Source: Sphingobacterium sp. UBA2700 | Lineage (GTDB): Bacteria; Bacteroidota; Bacteroidia; Sphingobacteriales; Sphingobacteriaceae | Direction of reading: 5' to 3' | Length of the DNA: 64,000 nt | NCBI GenBank assembly: GCA_002354335.1 | Contig: DELI01000019.1 | Span: forward strand, 223,354-287,353 | Part shown: positions 17,318 through 27,235 of the stretch, piece by piece | How the letters are laid out: each line of letters begins with the position of its first letter | Position numbering within the stretch: position 1 is the stretch's first letter | The notes under the pieces: model-generated | Seen by the model: only the letters and a program-made list of their open reading frames with translations | Database searches by the model: none | What the model was told of the DNA's origin: nothing | Made by a program: the position numbers and the translations under genes

Positions 17318-20300
17318 ATGAAACATCAATTACTCACTTCACTGTGCGTAATGGCCTGTAGTAGCCTACAAGTCGTTAATGCACAACAGATTGCAGTAGC
17401 CGGTAAAGTTTCAGACCAAAACGGCGCTCCGATAACGGGCGTCACAGTTACTGTAAAAGGAACTTCCATTAGTACCTCTACGAACGAAAATGGTCTCTTT
17501 ACTTTAAATGCGGATCACAACGCTACATTAATTATTTCTGCAATCGGTTATCAACGCCAAGAAATCCCTTTGGCGGGCAGAAAAACAATCAACATCAATT
17601 TGAGTAGCGCCGATGAGGCGATTGACGAAGTAATTGTAGTCGCTTATGGTACGGCCAAGAAAAGTGCATTCACCGGATCAGCAACACAGGTTGACTTTGG
17701 AAAAGAAGGCGGCGATGTGCCTGTAAACTCTTTTGAACAAGCATTGGTCGGAAAGCTACCTGGTGTACAGATCAATACCACAACGGGACAGGCGGGAGCA
17801 ACATCAAGCATTCAGGTTCGTGGTATCGGATCGATGAATGCCGGAACAGAACCTTTGTATGTAGTTGACGGTATTCCGGCACATAGTGGAAACACTGGCC
17901 AAATGCAGTCCGCACTAGCAGGTACATCCAACAACATTATGGCAACCATCAACCCGAACGATATTGAATCCATTACGGTTTTAAAAGACGCTGCGGCTTC
18001 ATCACTATATGGATCGCGTGCAGCAAATGGCGTCATTTTGATTACCACCAAATCTGGAAAAGCTGGAAAACCGAAAATCGACTTCCGTACATCTTTGGCA
18101 ACTACGCCAGACTGGGCGGTAGAAAATTATAAACCGGGTAGTGTACAGGATCAAATCCAATATTTCTACCAGATTTTCCACGACTACAGAACCTCCAACG
18201 GCAAAACAGAGGCCGAGGCAAATAAATATGCTTTAGACCGAATGAATACCCGTTTTGGAATACATGGATATAGCTTTTCCAGTGAAGGCACCGGTCTATA
18301 TGATAAAATCATTATTACAGGAAAGACCGACGGCGTGGAGAACAGAGATGGTAAATACTTCGACTGGAACGATGCTTTATTCCGCACAGGGAGACATCAA
18401 TCCAACGATCTCTCTTTTTCGGGGGCAAACGAAAAAACACGATATTACTCTTCGTTAAACTATACGAAAGAATTAGGGAGAGCAATTACCAACGAGTTCG
18501 AGCGGATCAGCGGGCGGGTCAATATTACTCAAAAGCTCCACGATATCGTTGAATTTGGTGCTAACATCAATATAACACACAACAATAAAGAGGGATATAA
18601 CGATACCCGAAATACGGGAACAAACTATTTCTATCTGGCGAACAACTTAATGTTCCCTTTTTATTGGCCAACCGATTATAAGACAGGAAAGGAATACAAC
18701 ACCCGGTATAATTCCTTAGGATACAACCCATTATTCTATGATCAACAATGGGAAAACAATTCCAAAACGTTTCGTGTAATCGCTTCGCCTTCATTAACGG
18801 TAAACATCTTGCCGGAATTAACAGGAAAGACAATCTTCTCGTATGATAATGCCGAGGTGAAAGATCATTTATACTACAGCCCGCTTCATTATCATCCAAC
18901 CTACGGAGCGACAGCAAATGGTTCTGTTTTCGAATACAGCACCAACTACCGCATTTTGGTTTCATCATCGACTTTAACCTACGACAAAAAGTTCAACAAC
19001 CATAATCTAAACGCCTTGTTGGGTTTTGAAGCACAGAAAAATGAAACAGACTACCAGTATGCGGCAGGTTCAAATCTTCCAAACTCAGCCTTGCATACTG
19101 TAGCTACTGCAGGGGTAAAAGATGCTAATGCCTATTCCTGGGGACACAATATGATGTCTGTGTTCTCTAGACTGGAGTACAACTATTTAGATACCTACTA
19201 CCTATCGGGATCTATCCGTCGTGATGGTTCATCGAGGGTGGGACCAAAAGATCGCTGGGCAAACTTCTGGTCTTTGTCGGGAGCGGTGAACTTGAAAAAT
19301 ACAGCTTTCTTAACCGATGTAGACGAGGTTAACTTTTTGAAACTAAAAGCGTCCTATGGAACAAACGGAACCCTTGCAGATTCTAACTTTGGTTGGCGAT
19401 CGCTTGCTGGTTTTGGTCTGAACTATATGAGCCAACCTGGAGGATCCATCAACACGATCGCCGATGAAAACTTACGTTGGGAGCAAAACTTAAACTTCAA
19501 CGTAGGAACAGAATTCGGATTGTTCAATAGCCGTCTTAACGGTTCCATCGAATATTTCTCTAGAACTTCCAAAGACCTATTACAAGCCGTAAATATTTCA
19601 CTCATTACAGGTTTCTCAAGCACCTTGAGAAACATCGGTAAAATTAACAATAGTGGGGTGGAAATAGCGTTGAGCGGAGATATCATAAGAAATGATAATT
19701 TCCGTTGGTCTGCAAATGCAAACACTTCATTATTGACATCAAAAGTGAAGTCCTTATATGCAGGTCAGGATATCCTTTGGTCTGACCCGACAGGCGGTGA
19801 TGCTCGTGTGCCATTTATATACCGTGAAAACGAGTCTGTCTACTCCTTTTATATCAGAGAGTGGGCGGGTGTCGATAAAACGAATGGAAAACCGGTATGG
19901 TATGTTAATGATCCTGAAAACCCAGATGGCGACTTCTTATATAACGGCCGAGGCGCGTCTAATTCAGTATCAAAAGCGAAGCAAATTATTGCTGGAAGTC
20001 CAATTCCGAAAGCTTACGGTGGTTTTGGAACCGAACTGGAATATAAGGGTATTAGCTTAGGCATGACCTTTACCTACAAAATCGGCGGCAAGCTATATGA
20101 TGCAGGTTCTAAGGATGTAGCAGAAGACGGTTACTACTGGGAGCGGATTCGTTCGGAACACGGTATCAAGGAAGTGTGGAGACCTGACTATACGGATGCC
20201 TTGTTGCCTAAAGTAAGTGGAAATGACCCCGAAGATGGGATTACCAATTCCACTCGCCATCTTTACGATGCTTCATTCTTACGATTAAAACAAATTAACC

Positions 20301-20494
20301 TAGCTTATCGAATTCCTGCATCGATCACCGAAAAAGCAAGAATCAGTAATGCTAGAATCTTTTTCAATGGTACAAATCTATTGACCTTTTCCAAATTTAA
20401 GCTTGCGGATCCCGAAGTTAACCAGTACGGAACGCGTGGATGGGAAACCCCATTCGGAAAGACTTATTCCTTTGGTTTAGAATTTAGTTTATAA
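17318..20494 (+). CDS. SusC/RagA-family TonB-linked outer-membrane protein
   Basis: 1058 residues; signal peptide to VNAQQ, carboxypeptidase-regulatory Ig fold (about 25-105: VAGKVSDQNGAPITGV), TonB-box/plug signature (DEVIVVAYGTAKKSAFTGS, LYVVDGIP, SLYGSRAANGVILITTKSG) and a 22-strand-type barrel ending in aromatic Phe-x-Leu. It lacks an STN domain, so it is probably not linked to a FecR/ECF switch. It is followed after 20 bases by its SusD partner and preceded by murein-dipeptide genes, so muropeptides or peptides are the likely cargo (inference). SusC/SusD pairs also import oligosaccharides, which cannot be excluded. Confidence 0.95.
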   Translation: MKHQLLTSLCVMACSSLQVVNAQQIAVAGKVSDQNGAPITGVTVTVKGTSISTSTNENGLFTLNADHNATLIISAIGYQRQEIPLAGRKTININLSSADEAIDEVIVVAYGTAKKSAFTGSATQVDFGKEGGDVPVNSFEQALVGKLPGVQINTTTGQAGATSSIQVRGIGSMNAGTEPLYVVDGIPAHSGNTGQMQSALAGTSNNIMATINPNDIESITVLKDAAASSLYGSRAANGVILITTKSGKAGKPKIDFRTSLATTPDWAVENYKPGSVQDQIQYFYQIFHDYRTSNGKTEAEANKYALDRMNTRFGIHGYSFSSEGTGLYDKIIITGKTDGVENRDGKYFDWNDALFRTGRHQSNDLSFSGANEKTRYYSSLNYTKELGRAITNEFERISGRVNITQKLHDIVEFGANINITHNNKEGYNDTRNTGTNYFYLANNLMFPFYWPTDYKTGKEYNTRYNSLGYNPLFYDQQWENNSKTFRVIASPSLTVNILPELTGKTIFSYDNAEVKDHLYYSPLHYHPTYGATANGSVFEYSTNYRILVSSSTLTYDKKFNNHNLNALLGFEAQKNETDYQYAAGSNLPNSALHTVATAGVKDANAYSWGHNMMSVFSRLEYNYLDTYYLSGSIRRDGSSRVGPKDRWANFWSLSGAVNLKNTAFLTDVDEVNFLKLKASYGTNGTLADSNFGWRSLAGFGLNYMSQPGGSINTIADENLRWEQNLNFNVGTEFGLFNSRLNGSIEYFSRTSKDLLQAVNISLITGFSSTLRNIGKINNSGVEIALSGDIIRNDNFRWSANANTSLLTSKVKSLYAGQDILWSDPTGGDARVPFIYRENESVYSFYIREWAGVDKTNGKPVWYVNDPENPDGDFLYNGRGASNSVSKAKQIIAGSPIPKAYGGFGTELEYKGISLGMTFTYKIGGKLYDAGSKDVAEDGYYWERIRSEHGIKEVWRPDYTDALLPKVSGNDPEDGITNSTRHLYDASFLRLKQINLAYRIPASITEKARISNARIFFNGTNLLTFSKFKLADPEVNQYGTRGWETPFGKTYSFGLEFSL

Positions 20495-20514
20495 CCTATC
20501 AATTATTATCAATC

Positions 20515-21966
20515 ATGAAAAAGAAATCAATATTCATCATAGCGCTTGCAAGTATATCCCTATTCTCATGCAAGGATTTTCTAGATGTAAAACCAACAAA
20601 CTCCATTGACTCCGGAGAAACCATCAGCACGGTAGCAGATGCTAAGGTGATGACAAACGGCTTATTGCGTAGCTTAGTAACAACGAGTTATTACGGCCGA
20701 AACTTTATGATCTATGGAGACGCAAAAGGTGGCGATGCAACGATAGTTTCACAGGGGCGTGGCTTAGACGCGCTGTATGTATTCAATCATACCGTGACAA
20801 ACAATAACTACAGCGGCTTCTGGGCTGAGGGATACAACGCCGTATTGCAGGCGAACAATATTATACAAAGTATAGATGATTTAATTGCCAATGGCTCTAC
20901 GTTGGATTTCAACACTTATAAGGGGCAAGCATTGACCCTGCGGGCATTAGTTCACTTTGATCTAGTTCGCCTTTACGGTAAAACCTATACAGATGATCCT
21001 AATTCGTATGGTGTTCCGATCGTGACCGAAAAATTGAAACACGATGCTAGATTGCTAAGGAATTCCGTATCGGAGGTTTACAAACAAATCTTGAAGGATT
21101 TAAAAGATGCAGAAGCCTTGTTGCCGAAAACAAAAACAAATGGCTATGTGAATTACTACGCTAACAAAGCTATACAGGCTCGTGTATATTTGACGATGGG
21201 CGACTTTACAAATGCATTTACTGCGGCAGAAGAAATCATAAATTCCAAAGTATACACCTTATACAGTAATAGCGAGTGGGTAAGTTCTTGGGCAGCTCAG
21301 TTCGGCAAGGAATCTATTTTTGAAATTGCCCTTGCTAAAGATCAAGGCGATCTAGGTTCAACCTCATTAGGGTTCTATTACCTCAAAAGTAAGCAGAACA
21401 ATGCGCTGGGTAACTTCACCGCCTCAGATTATTATGTAAATCGTTTAGGCGAAGACGCTAATGACGTACGTTGGGGCGTTATGACGGAAGATGAGTTGAA
21501 TAGAAAGGCTGCAGTCTACAAATATGTTGGCGGCTTAGCAATGAAAGGTGACGGGAAAGACGTCTTTACTGCAGTAAACATCAAAGTTATTCGCTTATCG
21601 GAGGTTTATTTAATTGCGGCAGAAGCAGTCTTGAAGAAATCGGCACCTGATGCAGCAAAAGCAGCAACCTATTTAAATGAGATCCGCAAGCGCTCACCAA
21701 GTTTAGCAGCCGCAACAGCCGCAACAGTAACACAAGACATGATCTTGAACGAGAAAAGTAAAGAACTTTACGGCGAAGGACAGCGTTATTGGGATATGAT
21801 TCGTAACAACAAGACAATCACCTTCAATGATGAGCACGTAGGTGTATCGCTTCAACATCGAACGAAAACCATCGACCGCAGCTTCTACAAAACAATTCTT
21901 CCAATTCCACAGGTTGAAATCGATGCCAACCCGGAACTTGAAAAACAACAAAATCCGGGATATTAA
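20515..21966 (+). CDS. SusD/RagB-family nutrient-binding lipoprotein
   Basis: 483 residues; lipobox SLFSC (Cys19), then the typical KDFLDVKPTNS opening of SusD proteins. TPR-like helices include the ALTLRALVHFDLVRLYGKTY segment, and the C-terminal region has NEIRKRS, YGEGQRYWDMIR and LPIPQVEIDANP. It forms the lid over the SusC barrel encoded immediately upstream, on the cell surface. It is the last gene of the C40-epimerase-SusC-SusD operon, closed by a bidirectional hairpin 15 bases after the stop. A hydrophobic or peptide cargo rather than a glycan is suggested only by context. Confidence 0.95.
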   Translation: MKKKSIFIIALASISLFSCKDFLDVKPTNSIDSGETISTVADAKVMTNGLLRSLVTTSYYGRNFMIYGDAKGGDATIVSQGRGLDALYVFNHTVTNNNYSGFWAEGYNAVLQANNIIQSIDDLIANGSTLDFNTYKGQALTLRALVHFDLVRLYGKTYTDDPNSYGVPIVTEKLKHDARLLRNSVSEVYKQILKDLKDAEALLPKTKTNGYVNYYANKAIQARVYLTMGDFTNAFTAAEEIINSKVYTLYSNSEWVSSWAAQFGKESIFEIALAKDQGDLGSTSLGFYYLKSKQNNALGNFTASDYYVNRLGEDANDVRWGVMTEDELNRKAAVYKYVGGLAMKGDGKDVFTAVNIKVIRLSEVYLIAAEAVLKKSAPDAAKAATYLNEIRKRSPSLAAATAATVTQDMILNEKSKELYGEGQRYWDMIRNNKTITFNDEHVGVSLQHRTKTIDRSFYKTILPIPQVEIDANPELEKQQNPGY

Positions 21967-21980
21967 TCCCATATATAAAA

Positions 21981-22002
21981 AGAGCTGGCACATGCCAGCT
22001 CT
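21981..22002. terminator. Bidirectional terminator between convergent operons
   Basis: A perfect inverted repeat, AGAGCTGGCA / TGCCAGCTCT, with a 2-base loop is flanked by ATAAAA on the left and CTTTATT on the right. It lies between the SusD stop and the stop of the convergent M14 peptidase gene and can serve both. Confidence 0.85.
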
Positions 22003-22004
22003 CT

Positions 22005-23513
22005 TTATTGTATCCTATTCTTTAACAATCCTATATCCTTTACGGACTTTGACAAATCGATCAAATAGCCATTTAGGATGGCATATTTCAGGTTGCCTGC
22101 AGAATCGCCGATATAGAAATTAGTCGTTCCACCCAAGTCAATAAATGGCGTTGCTGCAAAAGCAGTCTTGCTGAACACTTGAATTGGCAGGTTATGGAGC
22201 ATGCCTTCTTCGGTTGGCAAAAGCTTCGCCACCTGCACCCCCATATATCCCTTTTTCAATAAATCATAGGCTAGCTCGGGCGTTAGTTCCGTTAATGTCG
22301 GGAGAGCTTGCGGTGCTATCTTCCCTGCTATAAATCTTAAACCGTCCGCATCCACTTCATCGTATCCATACGATTCTGGCAAGTCGCCAATATCCTCTAC
22401 GCGACCCCGTACAAAATAATCTGCTCCTACGGTCGTTTCACCTCTACGAATCGCAATATCGCTCTTTAGCGGAATCGAGTCATTCCCGAAGGAAAGTCCA
22501 CGGACAACGATATCATGCATCTGGCTCGCATTGAATGGAATTTCCTCATAACCCTTTGCTTCATAGTTCTCATAAGTACCTTGCGCAATCTCCATCAAAG
22601 CATTGAGGATAATGATAAAGTTGAGTTTCCGAATCTGTTGTTTTTCCGGATCGCCTTTCAGTCCTCCAGATTCGATCAATACAGTACTCGCTCCCCATGA
22701 CTGAAAGTTATCGCCAAATCCGCGCGGAGTATAGGTATCGTCGTATTTGGCAACCGCATCAGGAACGTACTGCTGCAAAATCTTATTCATCCCAACAATA
22801 ATCTGCATTGCTCCTTCCCGCACATCATTGATTTCTCGTTCCGTATTGTAAGCCGGAGCCAACAACGAAATCGTCACTGGATTCTTGGTTTCCGGCACAT
22901 TATAATAAATATTCTGATCATGAAGATTGAATCCATAACGAGGATTAAACTCCTTTGCCCGCGATTTTAACAAAGCTCCCTCTACCGTTTGACCCGCACG
23001 CGCATCTCTATTCAAGTCTATACTTTGCGCATTCCGACGTAAAAAGCGCTCTGCGCCGTCCGGATTGAGCATGGGGATAATACGAATGTTTAGATTGTCT
23101 TGAAGCAGATTCCGAATGCTATCAAAGCCATCCCCCTTGCCTTCCAAAAAGTTGAAAATATCAAACAGCGCCATGGTCGCTGTCGGCTCATCGCCGTGCA
23201 TTTGCGACCAAAGCATTACCTTCTTGTCTCCTTTGCCATAGGCAAGCTCATAAATTGCTCTACCCTCCACAGATTTTCCAATTTGCGAAATATTAAACAA
23301 TCCGCTGTTACGATGCACTTGGATTAGTGAATCGACATCTTTGTGTTTAAATCGCCTGTGAAACAGAGCAGATTCCTTGAATGAGGCATGCATGGTATTC
23401 CATTGACTGCTATCCACCTGCATTCCCGATTTTACAGTTCGCGTTGAACTGCTGAACGGATTACTACAGGTTGTCGCGGCCAATAGACCTAAGGAAACTA
23501 AGAATAACTTCAT
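22005..23513 (-). CDS. M14-family zinc carboxypeptidase, exported
   Basis: 502 residues with a hydrophobic signal and a possible lipobox (AATTC, Cys16; not a perfect consensus). Zinc ligands His106 and Glu109 are in SQMHGDEPTA and His198 in FNLHDQ, and the general-base Glu281 is in VLIESGG. MLNPDGAERFLRRN and DLNRDARAG are typical substrate-side loops. A C-terminal beta-rich extension of about 180 residues follows. M14 enzymes of this type remove C-terminal residues from peptides, and some act on murein peptides (gamma-D-Glu-mDap). It follows the LD-carboxypeptidase gene with a 1-base gap, so the two are co-translated. Confidence 0.9.
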   Translation of the reverse strand: MKLFLVSLGLLAATTCSNPFSSSTRTVKSGMQVDSSQWNTMHASFKESALFHRRFKHKDVDSLIQVHRNSGLFNISQIGKSVEGRAIYELAYGKGDKKVMLWSQMHGDEPTATMALFDIFNFLEGKGDGFDSIRNLLQDNLNIRIIPMLNPDGAERFLRRNAQSIDLNRDARAGQTVEGALLKSRAKEFNPRYGFNLHDQNIYYNVPETKNPVTISLLAPAYNTEREINDVREGAMQIIVGMNKILQQYVPDAVAKYDDTYTPRGFGDNFQSWGASTVLIESGGLKGDPEKQQIRKLNFIIILNALMEIAQGTYENYEAKGYEEIPFNASQMHDIVVRGLSFGNDSIPLKSDIAIRRGETTVGADYFVRGRVEDIGDLPESYGYDEVDADGLRFIAGKIAPQALPTLTELTPELAYDLLKKGYMGVQVAKLLPTEEGMLHNLPIQVFSKTAFAATPFIDLGGTTNFYIGDSAGNLKYAILNGYLIDLSKSVKDIGLLKNRIQ

Positions 23514-23514
23514 A

Positions 23515-24561
23515 TTAAATCAACGCTTTTTCTAGGATTTCTATTGTTCCCTTCGTCGCATCCAAGCGAACTTTCACACCTACAGGCAACAGGAACTGAT
23601 CATCAATATGGCCAATAACCGCGCCAGTGTAAGCTGGGATATTTAACGGTTTAATAAAATCACGAAGGATTTGATCCAAGTTCAATGAACCATAGCCTGC
23701 TGACGGTGAACAACCTGTACACTTACCGAAAACAAAACCCTTGATCTGCGAAAGGATGCCCGCATTCATCAATTGACAGAACATCCGATCCACCTTCTCG
23801 GGGCTCTCGTTGATCTCCTCTAAAAACAAGATGCTGTCTTTAAAATCCGGAAGATAAGGAGAACCGCAAAGGCCGGAAATCAATGTTAAGTTACCCCCTA
23901 AGAGCTTTCCTTCTACCACACCGGGATTAATCGTCGTTATGCGGTCCTTATATTGCACGATGTTGTCACCCTTTTTATCAGGGTTTGAAAAAGTGACCAG
24001 TTTATTGTCAATAAACTGATCGTTAAAAGTTTTGGCTACGAAGTTGCTCCAGTTCGACGTACCAACAGGACCATGGAAAGTAACCAAACCTACTTTTGCT
24101 TGGAACGCCATGATTAATGCGGTAATATCACTGTAGCCCAATAATACTTTCGGGTTATTCGCAATAAGCTTATAATCTATTTTTGAAAGTAATCGAGATG
24201 CTCCCGCACCTCCACGAATACAGAGAATCCCGGCAACAGATTTATCGGCAAACATAGCGTGCAAATCTTCGAGTCGTTGCGCGTCGGTACCTGCCAGGTT
24301 ACCATAGCGCTCGCGAATATATTTTCCTTCCTTGACCTTGAACCCGAAATAAGTTAACACTTCTTTGGTCAAGGTGATCGCATCCTCATCGCCTAAGGCA
24401 CTAGCTGGCGTAATGATACCAATGGTATCGCCAGCTTTCAACACTTTACCTTTCAATAAAGGTTTTACCTGCGCTGCCATAGCGATGGCATCTGAACTGC
24501 CCGCAAACGGGATGGCAGCCATCCCCAATCCTAAAGATTTTAAGAATGAACGTTTATCCAT
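23515..24561 (-). CDS. S66 LD-carboxypeptidase (muramoyltetrapeptide carboxypeptidase), exported
   Basis: 348 residues. S66 serine peptidases remove the terminal D-Ala from murein tetrapeptides. The nucleophile Ser144 lies in LLGYSDITAL, Glu248/249 in LFLEEI and His318 in VIGHIDDQ, so the Ser-Glu-His triad is complete. Unlike cytoplasmic LdcA it has an N-terminal export signal with a Tat-like stretch, DKRSFLKSLG (Lys-Arg rather than Arg-Arg), and a hydrophobic core ending near SDAIAMA, which implies periplasmic action. It is sandwiched between pyrC (2-base gap) and the M14 peptidase. Together with the convergent C40 and epimerase genes it completes a tetrapeptide-to-amino-acid route. Confidence 0.93.
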   Translation of the reverse strand: MDKRSFLKSLGLGMAAIPFAGSSDAIAMAAQVKPLLKGKVLKAGDTIGIITPASALGDEDAITLTKEVLTYFGFKVKEGKYIRERYGNLAGTDAQRLEDLHAMFADKSVAGILCIRGGAGASRLLSKIDYKLIANNPKVLLGYSDITALIMAFQAKVGLVTFHGPVGTSNWSNFVAKTFNDQFIDNKLVTFSNPDKKGDNIVQYKDRITTINPGVVEGKLLGGNLTLISGLCGSPYLPDFKDSILFLEEINESPEKVDRMFCQLMNAGILSQIKGFVFGKCTGCSPSAGYGSLNLDQILRDFIKPLNIPAYTGAVIGHIDDQFLLPVGVKVRLDATKGTIEILEKALI

Positions 24562-24563
24562 TA

Positions 24564-25898
24564 TTATCTATTAAAAAGTAAACGATGTCCTGAACCAACT
24601 TCTAAGATAGCACCATTGCTATAGGCAATATTGCCTGACACCAAAGTATGCTCAATCGTAGAAGAGAAGGTATAATCCTCGAATGGCGACCAGCCACATT
24701 TCGAAAGTATATTCGATTTATTTACCTTATAAGGTTTATTCAAGTCTACCAAGACTAAATCTGCCCAATAACCTTCACGTATAAAACCACGTTGTTCAAT
24801 CTGGAATAAGGTTGCTGTATTATGCGCTGATTTTTGAACTAATTGTTCCAAAGTCATCTTGCCCTGTTTTACTAAGTCAATCAATGCCTGTAAAGCATGC
24901 TGCACCAATGGCCCACCAGATGGCGCTTGCAAATAAGCTTGCGATTTCTCTTCGACGGTATGCGGCGCATGATCTGTTGCAATCACATCAATATGCCCAT
25001 CCAATACCGCTTTCAAAATGGCGTCGCGGTCATCGGCAGTTTTCACCGCAGGATTCCATTTAATAAAATTCCCTTTCGTTTTATAGTCGGCATCCGAAAA
25101 CCAAAGATGGTGTATACAAGCTTCCGCCGTGATGCGCTTCTGCTCCAATGGAATCGTATTATCAAACAAGCCAGTTTCTTTGGCCGTTGATATATGAAGA
25201 ATATGTAATCGCGTATTATTTTTCTTGGCCAACTCCACCGCTTTGGATGAAGAAAGATAACAAGCCTCTGCCGAGCGGATCAGCGGGTGCATTTCAATCG
25301 TTACGTTGTCGCCATACTTTTCTTTATAGGCCGCTAGATTTGCTTGAATCGTCGCTTCATCTTCACAATGCGTGGCAATTAATGTGGGCGCCTGACTAAA
25401 GATTGCTTCCAGCGACTGTTCATTATCGACGAGCATATTCCCAGTAGAAGAACCCATAAATATTTTAATACCACATACATCGCGTGGATTCGTTTTCAAT
25501 ACTTCATCCAGGTTATCATTGGCCGCCCCCATAAAAAACGAGTAATTGGCTAAAGAACTATCCTGTGCGATATCATACTTATCTTGCAATAGTTTTTGTG
25601 TCAATGTATTTGGCACGGTGTTCGGCATCTCCATAAAAGAGGTCGTCCCGCCGGCAACAGCAGCGCGACTTTCCGTAAAAATATTCGCCTTATGCGTTAA
25701 TCCAGGCTCGCGAAAATGAACCTGATCGTCGATCAATCCCGGAAAGAGATGCAGACCCTCCGCATTTATCTCTTTATCAGCAGAAATATCAATCGTCCCA
25801 GCGATTTTTTCTATACGACCATTTTTAATCAATAGATCTTGCGCCTTGACCTCCCCTTCATTTACTACCTGCGCATTTTTGATAAGTATTGTAGACAT
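24564..25898 (-). CDS. pyrC: Dihydroorotase
   Basis: 444 residues, cytoplasmic; third step of pyrimidine synthesis, cyclising carbamoyl-aspartate. It has the amidohydrolase barrel with carbamylated Lys145 (GIKIFMGSS), His177 (ATHCEDE), His235 (LHILHIS) and Asp309 (IATDHAPH). The first metal motif reads DDQVHFREPG: Gln59 replaces the first His of the usual HxH, with His61 kept. From memory the DDQVHFREPG form is common in Bacteroidota dihydroorotases, so this is probably a lineage trait and not damage. It is the first gene of an operon with the LD-carboxypeptidase and M14 peptidase. Length and the C-terminal LVDL / SPFEDYTF segments are typical. Confidence 0.94.
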   Translation of the reverse strand: MSTILIKNAQVVNEGEVKAQDLLIKNGRIEKIAGTIDISADKEINAEGLHLFPGLIDDQVHFREPGLTHKANIFTESRAAVAGGTTSFMEMPNTVPNTLTQKLLQDKYDIAQDSSLANYSFFMGAANDNLDEVLKTNPRDVCGIKIFMGSSTGNMLVDNEQSLEAIFSQAPTLIATHCEDEATIQANLAAYKEKYGDNVTIEMHPLIRSAEACYLSSSKAVELAKKNNTRLHILHISTAKETGLFDNTIPLEQKRITAEACIHHLWFSDADYKTKGNFIKWNPAVKTADDRDAILKAVLDGHIDVIATDHAPHTVEEKSQAYLQAPSGGPLVQHALQALIDLVKQGKMTLEQLVQKSAHNTATLFQIEQRGFIREGYWADLVLVDLNKPYKVNKSNILSKCGWSPFEDYTFSSTIEHTLVSGNIAYSNGAILEVGSGHRLLFNR

Positions 25899-25919
25899 GT
25901 ATATTTATTTTAGGATAAA

Positions 25920-25927
25920 CAAATATA
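25920..25927 (-). promoter_or_regulatory. Probable -7 promoter box for pyrC operon
   Basis: The minus strand reads TATATTTG, a full match to the Bacteroidota TAnnTTTG element, 22-29 bases upstream of the pyrC ATG. The -33 region is only TTTA about 15 bases further upstream. The rest of the 290-base spacer to the divergent regulator gene (25899-26191) is AT-rich and shows no gene. Confidence 0.45.
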
Positions 25928-26191
25928 CTAAATAGGAATTCCTAAAGCGGATTAATTGCGTATTATGGTTCAAATGTCCCTTCCGGAACATAAAACATTT
26001 CCAACTCTTCTGTAGATATTCCACTATAAAGTTGATAATCACCATGTTTCAATTTTCGAATTTTACTATTTTTAACCAATAATAATATAATATCATATTA
26101 TTTAATATAACCATATAACGCTTAGAGTAATGAATACCGAGGTTAACCTCTTGACTGGTCATTAATAATTCCCATTATAATATATTCTGCC

Positions 26192-27235
26192 ATGCTTAAT
26201 AAATTCTGGAATCACATTTCCTATCGACATGTACCCCAAGAAACTGTAAATCAACCAAGATTAATTCAACTAAAGATTATTAACCGCCTCACGCTGGGCA
26301 CCTCAATAATCATTTTCTTACATGTAATTCGCGATTACTTTTTTTTAAACTTTCCTTGGACCTGGCTAACAAGCAGCAGGATCATCCTGGCTGCATTTTT
26401 ACTCTACTGTTATTTTCATTATAAGGCACGCTTCAGGGCAATTTTCCAATTTAGCCTCTATTTTATTTTGGCGGCCTTAATATTCACGATGAGCCTCTGC
26501 TATGGAGTAGACAGCGATTTCTATCTTTTCTTTTTCCCTTATTTGGGGAGTTTCAGCTTATTATTTAATGATAAAGACAATTTCAAATACAGTATTCTCC
26601 TTTACAGCCTTACCTTTCTGATTGTTCTATCACTAAATAAATTTCAGATTGAACCTTATCACTTTAATATAGAGGAATATAGTCATGCCCAGCAGACGAT
26701 CCGCATTCAGACTATTCTTGAGGTGTTGATACTCACGGGTTTTCACAGCTATTATGTATTCGAAAAAAATATGAAACTCATTTCACTTAATAACAACTAC
26801 CAAAGCAGCAATAATGAAATTGTTGCATTGAAAGCGGCAGTTGAAGATGAGAAGATTAATAAATTAGAAGAACTTCTCGAATTAGCGAAATCCTGCGACC
26901 CTGGCTTCCTCTCCTTATTCCAACATATATTTCCAAAATTCCGCGATGCGCTGTATGAAATCAATTCAAACTTTGGCCAGGAGGACTTTCGCCTTTGCGC
27001 CTATATAAAATTAGGTTTTAACACCAAAGAAATTGCCCACTATAACCATCTATCCATACGTACGGTGCAAACGAAGAAGAGTAGATTAAGGAAGACATTT
27101 GGTGTTGCGTCAGAAAAAAACCTTTACGTGTGGGTTTCTGAAATCGTTGACCAAGCCACTTCTACTTTTTTAAGCACGAGTGAAAGATGTAATGATGCAT
27201 CCACAAATCACTTTGAATCAATAAAAACCATGTAA
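26192..27235 (+). CDS. Membrane-bound LuxR-type transcriptional regulator
   Basis: 347 residues. Residues about 30-190 form roughly six hydrophobic segments (for example TLGTSIIIFLHVI, ILAAFLLYCYF, YFILAALIFTM, YLFFFPYLGSF). A predicted coiled stretch (about 200-235) follows, then a C-terminal LuxR/GerE-like helix-turn-helix (about 265-310) with the characteristic LGFNTKEIAHYNHLSIRTVQ and KKSRLRKTF. No phospho-acceptor domain is visible. It probably senses an envelope signal and binds DNA directly while membrane-anchored. It lies upstream of the small peptide and the fimbrillin-like lipoprotein on the same strand and is the obvious candidate to control them, though this is inference. Confidence 0.82.
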   Translation: MLNKFWNHISYRHVPQETVNQPRLIQLKIINRLTLGTSIIIFLHVIRDYFFLNFPWTWLTSSRIILAAFLLYCYFHYKARFRAIFQFSLYFILAALIFTMSLCYGVDSDFYLFFFPYLGSFSLLFNDKDNFKYSILLYSLTFLIVLSLNKFQIEPYHFNIEEYSHAQQTIRIQTILEVLILTGFHSYYVFEKNMKLISLNNNYQSSNNEIVALKAAVEDEKINKLEELLELAKSCDPGFLSLFQHIFPKFRDALYEINSNFGQEDFRLCAYIKLGFNTKEIAHYNHLSIRTVQTKKSRLRKTFGVASEKNLYVWVSEIVDQATSTFLSTSERCNDASTNHFESIKTM

